Source: Capsicum annuum
Taxonomy: Eukaryota; Streptophyta; Magnoliopsida; Solanales; Solanaceae
Direction: 5' to 3'
DNA length: 64,000 nt
Assembly: GCF_002878395.1 (NCBI RefSeq)
Contig: NW_025841853.1
Coordinates: 62,001-126,000, forward strand
The notes under the pieces were generated by a model. The model made no database searches. It worked only from the letters and a program-made list of their open reading frames with translations, and was not told the DNA's origin. Position numbers and translations under genes: made by a program. Positions 59,291-64,000 of this stretch are shown here, one piece after another (the stretch's first letter is position 1; every line of letters starts with the position of its first letter).

Positions 59291-60718
59291 TTGTAGGTAA
59301 AACAGGTCTACAAAAATTTTTAACTAAAAGAAAATAAGAATAACTAAAAAAGACAACTCTGATTAGTGTACGAGACATTCTCTGAGTTGTAACCGATCTA
59401 TACGACTCGTATACTAAATCGTATGAATAACAAAACTAAAAGCAAAACTGAGGAGCCAAATATGAGGATGATACGAATTGAGTACACCAGTCGTAATCCA
59501 TGGTTGAGTCATATGTTGATGTTGTGAAGAATATAGTACTTGAGCTACTATCCTGCAATTGAAGTGTCAAAGCTATACAAGTTGGACGTCTGAGTACGAC
59601 TTATTTAGGGATGTTGTATATATACTAGTATTTAAGACTTGAAAAGACTGAAGTCCTAGGTGTATATGGATGAAGGATACTAGTCGTACATAAAGGTACT
59701 ACTGGTAAGCTAAAGTTGTATACTAAAAAAAGAGTTGCAGCCATGGGAAGATCAGACACTAGAATAGATACAAGGCAGGGTACGACTTATAAGCTGAGAA
59801 TACGAGTGAAGACTGAGTCGTATCGACTGTCAACTTAACGTTACCTTTTCGATTTTTACTAGGATTTTTATATTATTTTGAGATACTATAAATACCCTAG
59901 TATTTATCTTTTATTAGGTTACGCATGTAAAATTCTATTAAGCACTATTACACATTACTACATTATTTCTTGAGATTTTAAGTTTTTTTAAATTAATGAC
60001 TTTGGAGTTTATTCATCTTATTCTTGTGCAATTTATTTTATGTGTTCTTTAACATGAGCGACTAATATCCTTAGCTAGGGTTATGTGAACCCACGAAAAT
60101 TAGTTATGTTGAGGAAGTGTGAGACTCAATGATTCTATGGTTTCTACATGTATCTTAATTCTTCTTCGCAATAATTAAAATAATAGCACCTGTAGACACT
60201 TAAGATGACCTGTATTCTCATTTATTCTATAACCAAGAACCTTACGATTAGGAAAAATAATATTTAAGAAAGTGATTAGGGGTACGAGAACCAAGTATCT
60301 CAACTTATCACTTGATCCTACCCTAGATAGTGTTACTGAGGTCTTATTAAGGGGAAACATGGCGACACCCTGAGATGATAACTAACTAAAAGGGTGAAAT
60401 TTATTTTCAAAACAGTAGATAATACCTATCTGTACGGTTTGCATGCAAAACAACACAATAATTAGGTTGAACACGAGGGAATACAGACTTGGCGTTCATA
60501 TCATATTGATTTATACTCAGAAGCACTTAAGAAATTGTTATTATTTGATTTTCATAACCAAACCCCCATTTACTTTCTTGGAATTCGCGTGGATTAAATC
60601 AAGGTAAGAAACTTTTCACGTCTTCCCTGGGCGATTGACCTCAACCTTGTTATGTTATAATGATTGCTATTGACTACACTATACTTCTAGTTGAGGTATA
60701 GGTTTGGGTGATATCAAA
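59291..60718 (+). repeat. Element J putative 5' LTR
   Basis: Inferred only from lying between H's internal part and J's primer site. Notable for many copies of a TACGACT/AGTCGTA word (59396-59830). No coding. The start could be tens of bases either way. Confidence 0.45.
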
Positions 60719-60719
60719 A

Positions 60720-60740
60720 TTTTCTACCATTACCGAGAAA
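60720..60740 (+). other. Element J primer-binding site (degraded)
   Basis: TTTTCTACCATTACCGAGAA after ATATCAAAA resembles TTGGCGCCATTGCCGGGGA, the tRNA-Asp-type site, with several changes. Confidence 0.45.
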
Positions 60741-62480
60741 GATGATTTGCATATTGAATTAAATTTATTAGGTTCAAGGATTTTTATTTTCAATTTTTTC
60801 ATTGGCATATGCCAGTGTATGCAAAGGAGTAGAGGAAATCCCTTACTCTTTTTTTATCCAGAGCCAGTAAGAATTCTTCAAAGACCTAAAAAGGTGTCAG
60901 GATAAGTTCATGATAGGGTGCATGATCCCCCACCTATGGACCAAAATGCAGCACTCCTACATGCTCTATTATATCTACAAAATATTGAAGACTTACAGAC
61001 ACAAAAACTATTGAAGCAAGAACTTAGAAAAGAAGAAGAAGCCAAACTTACTGTAGAGGCGACAGTAACTCAGCAGGGAGGACTGGTACAACATAGACTG
61101 GTTGTTGATTATCGAATTCATAGAGGCTGGGATCCATATTTTCCATCATATCAATTCTTAGACCCATGTAAGGAAGATGATGAAGATCTGGGTTATGTTA
61201 GGAATGCAGAGTCTGGAGCCATTATACCTCTCCTTTTACCCTTAATGTGAGGTTTTATATCACTAGTGCTATGATATAATTTCTATATCTGAGGTTGTTT
61301 TTTTATAGGCTGATAAGAATAAACAAAGCATGGATCTTAAAAATTTTCTCAGGATATGGACAAATTATAATATTCCATGGGTTAATAAAGAAGCATTAAG
61401 ATTGAAGTTGTTCCAATTTTCTTTGATTGGACAGGCATCTTATGGTTGGAGGAACTTCTAAGATGATCTATCACTACTTGGCATGAGTTGAAGACATAAT
61501 TTCTAAATAGACTATTCCCTCCTACACGAATGCTATAGTTGAAAGATGGAATTTGCATTTTCAAACAACTACCTACAGAGTCTATGTATGAGGCATGGTT
61601 TGGATTCAAAAAGATCATTAGCATAGTTACATATCATCATATCAAAGGTTCTAACTTGTCTGAGATTTTTTATCGATCATTGAATTATAGCTCAAGAGCT
61701 ATGTAGCTACTATTTTAGGAGGAGCAATTATGCATCTTCGCTGGGAGCTATCTAGTAAATCCAAGATGATATTATGGTTACCAATAGTGGATGTCATACT
61801 CGAGATTTAGAATTTGGCGGTTGTATATATCCTATTAGAGAAACAAATATGTATGGAGCATGGAATGATATGGAAACATAGGCGATTGCATAACTTCGTA
61901 CGAATATTGGGTTTCTTATGAAATAATTTGTGTCAATTTGTGCTGAGAAGGTAATGTATAAGTAGCACAGGGGTCTACCTCAAAACCATTTAAGATCAAA
62001 TCTGACGAAGAGGCGAAGTATCATAAACATAGATTTGCTGATTTTTGAGCTTAGGGGAAAGGGAATCAAGGTTGAAACTATTATAATGATAGATATAGAG
62101 ATAGGAGTAGAGATAGAGATGGTGATTAGTGCCATAAAGATGACTACAAGGAGAAGAGTGATAATTATATTCAACTAGTTAGTCGAGGTACAGAGTCTAG
62201 AATGGAGACATTTTTCTCTAAGTTGGTCAAAGGCAAAAAAGTCATGAAAACTTCTTGAAGAATATCAAAGCCGATCTACCAGGATCGAACAAGAATGTTG
62301 AGTCATATGCTACAACAATCACGTAATTAGAGCATCATTTGTGTCATATGTAAGCCACAGTGAAACAGAGACAACCTGGAATTCTTCCAATTAATATAGT
62401 GTTAAATCCTTAAAATGATAGTAAATGCCATACCATTACCATTCAGACTAGGAAGTTTACTATAGATCTACCTGTACCCG
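60741..62480 (+). pseudogene. Element J gag
   Basis: An open frame at 60918-61250 has a coiled-coil-like Leu/Gln/Glu stretch (QTQKLLKQELRKEEEAKLTV). The capsid-like core reads LRLKLFQFSLIGQASYGWRN (about 61395-61455) and later SNLSEIFYRSLNYSSRAM (about 61655-61705), matching the Athila/Tat pattern LRLFPFSL.GEA..WL and LLEYFYRSLN.SSR. Stops and shifts are frequent, and no zinc knuckle is seen. Confidence 0.72.
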
Positions 62481-62800
62481 CAGCTGATAAGCAGAAGACT
62501 GAGGATGAGCTGGTTTATGTTGGGAGCAAAAACAAGTAAACTGAAGGAGGAAAAAGGCTACAGATCATGTGCTAAATCCCATTCAAATATCATTTCCACT
62601 CTACCCATAAATATTTAGAAATAAACAAGAAGAAGGTAAGAATCATAAAATTATGTTTATGTTAAAAGAGTTAACTGCCAACATATCGCTTGTAGAGGAA
62701 TGAGAGTAGATGCTAGGATATACCAAATTCATAAAGGATTAGATAACAAAGAAAAGGTCAGTAAGTTATTAACCTGTTTACAATATTCATCATTGAAGTG

Positions 62801-63350
62801 TTGTAGTTACTAGATTTTTGGTAGAGAAGAAGGACTGCCCTAGAGCTTTCATAATACCTTGTGCTAGTGGGTCTTTTAACTTTACTCATGTATTATGTGA
62901 TTTGGGGCATAGCATCAACATCATTCCTTTTGCAGTATTCAAATATATGGTGTTAGGACCTCCTAAACCCACTACCATGATACCAGTAATGGCGAAGAGA
63001 AAAGTTAAGAATCCTATTGACATCCTTTATAATGTTTTGGTAAAATTGTCTTCTTTCATATTTCCTACTAGTTTGGTTATATTAGATTATGTAGTGGACT
63101 TTCAAGTCTCGATTATTTTTTGAAGACCATTTTAGGCAATTGGTAGGATGCTAATTGATATAGAGAATGGACATCTAATGTTACGACTAAATGATGAACA
63201 AGTGTAATTAAACATATGCAAATCTATGAAGCGGCCAAATGAATTGAGAGTAATGTCAATGATTGATGTAGAAGATGAGGAGACAGATTCATTTCATGAT
63301 GTTGAAGCAATTACTCTGTGGGATGACTGTTCTCATATCATTTTTCATAT
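62801..63350 (+). pseudogene. Element J retropepsin
   Basis: The 101-codon frame 62818-63123 reads EKKDCPRAFIIPCASGSFNF, then LCDLGHSINIIPFAVFK, where DLG is the usual Athila/Tat active-site text. It continues KPTTMIPVMAKRKVKNPIDI and FIFPTSLVILDYVVDFQVSI, is broken by a TGA at 63121-63123, and then continues LMLRLNDEQ and LNICKSMKRPNELRVMS. Confidence 0.82.
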
Positions 63351-63479
63351 TTAAGATAGGCTAGGTATCAAAGCTCTTATGGATATGATTATGAATTTCA
63401 ACTCTAAAGGTTTCGACGATTATGGGGAGTTAGTGGGTACTTTTTATGGTTAGCGTTATAATTATATACCAATAAACCT

Positions 63480-64000
63480 TGATCTAGATTTAAATAATCA
63501 AACTACTCCACCCGCTTCCCTATCCATTGAGGAAACACCAGTGTTCGAGTTGAAGGCTCTCCTATCTCACTTGTAATATGTATTTTTAGTGGCCAATAAG
63601 ACTTTTCTGGTTAATATTGTAGTGGATTTGACCAGTTTTAAGGTAGAAGCATTGTTGTTAGAGTTGCAGAACTTTAATATGGCTATTAGATGGTCCATTG
63701 TTGATATTGTGTGTATTCCACCTAGTTTGTGTACTCACAAAATTTAGCTTGAGCCGGATTGTGTTCCATCCATTAAATATCGGCGTCGATATAATCCTCC
63801 TACACAGGAGGTGGTCAAGAAGGATATCATCAAGTGGTTAGATACTGGTGTAGTATTTCCCATTATGGATAGCAAGTATGTTAGTCTGATTCAATGCATT
63901 CTAAAAAGGGGTGGAATAACTGATATGCCTAATGAAAAGAATGAGCTAGCCCCGATAGGGCCAATCACTGGATGGAGAGTGTCCCTGGATTATAGGAATA
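63480..64000 (+). pseudogene. Element J reverse transcriptase, N-terminal part (window edge)
   Basis: Reads SIEETPVFELKALLSHL, IVDIVCIPPSLCTHKI, then RRYNPPTQEVVKKDIIKWLD, TGVVFPIMDSKYVSLIQCIL and NEKNELAPIGPITGWRVSLD. This is the well-conserved start of Athila/Tat RT. Two stops are visible (near 63574 and 63747). The catalytic YVDD box would lie beyond the edge. Confidence 0.88.

Larger units (their letters stand above)
59291..64000 (+). mobile_element. Element J: Athila/Tat-like Ty3/gypsy element, runs off the right edge
   Basis: Putative LTR, degraded tRNA-Asp-type primer site, gag, retropepsin and the beginning of RT in plus orientation. Same broad lineage as G but a different family. 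The left boundary is approximate because the right LTR is outside the window. Confidence 0.7.

Overview
This is repeat-rich, AT-rich plant nuclear DNA. I found no intact host gene, tRNA, rRNA or CRISPR array. Nearly the whole window is a stack of nested, mutated LTR retrotransposons of the Ty3/gypsy superfamily. They include chromodomain-bearing Tekay/Del-like chromoviruses and Athila/Tat-like elements whose primer sites resemble the 3' end of tRNA-Asp. The amount of nesting, the mix of families and a hAT-like MITE suggest pericentromeric or intergenic heterochromatin. Solanaceae (tomato, potato, pepper group) is my best guess from the look of the element families, but that is inference.

Layout, left to right. 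1-818 is unassigned. Element A (Tekay-like, + strand) runs 819-22810. It is interrupted by element B (Tekay/Del-like, - strand, 5657-18893, 5-bp target duplication CAATG/CTATG). B's left LTR is itself interrupted by element F (6129-9065, target duplication TCAGT/TTAGT). A's right LTR also carries a 213-bp MITE. Element G (Athila/Tat-like, + strand) runs 22852-31368 and has gag, a protease and a late ORF but no recognisable reverse transcriptase or integrase. G's 3' LTR is cut by element H (- strand), which begins at 31369. H is split at 32188/58487 by element D (Tekay-like, + strand, 32189-58487). D contains element C (36007-46406, perfect duplication GTTAT) and element E (47734-53933). The internal part of H resumes at 58493-59235. 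Element J (Athila/Tat-like, + strand) then starts near 59290 and runs off the right edge inside its reverse transcriptase.

B and C are two copies of one family, each with gag, protease, RT, RNase H, integrase and chromodomain still readable through scattered stops and frameshifts. A and D are a related family with larger LTRs and much more decayed pol genes. The most unusual content is the third family, seen as E, F and H. These have LTRs of about 0.6-0.8 kb and a retropepsin-like remnant. Where RT and integrase should be, they carry a long acidic ORF I do not recognise, whose reading frame runs on into the 3' LTR. The longest open frames in the window (252, 234 and 224 codons) all belong to this ORF.

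The nesting order gives relative ages: A before B before F, and G before H before D before C and E. Element names A-J are used only in this annotation.
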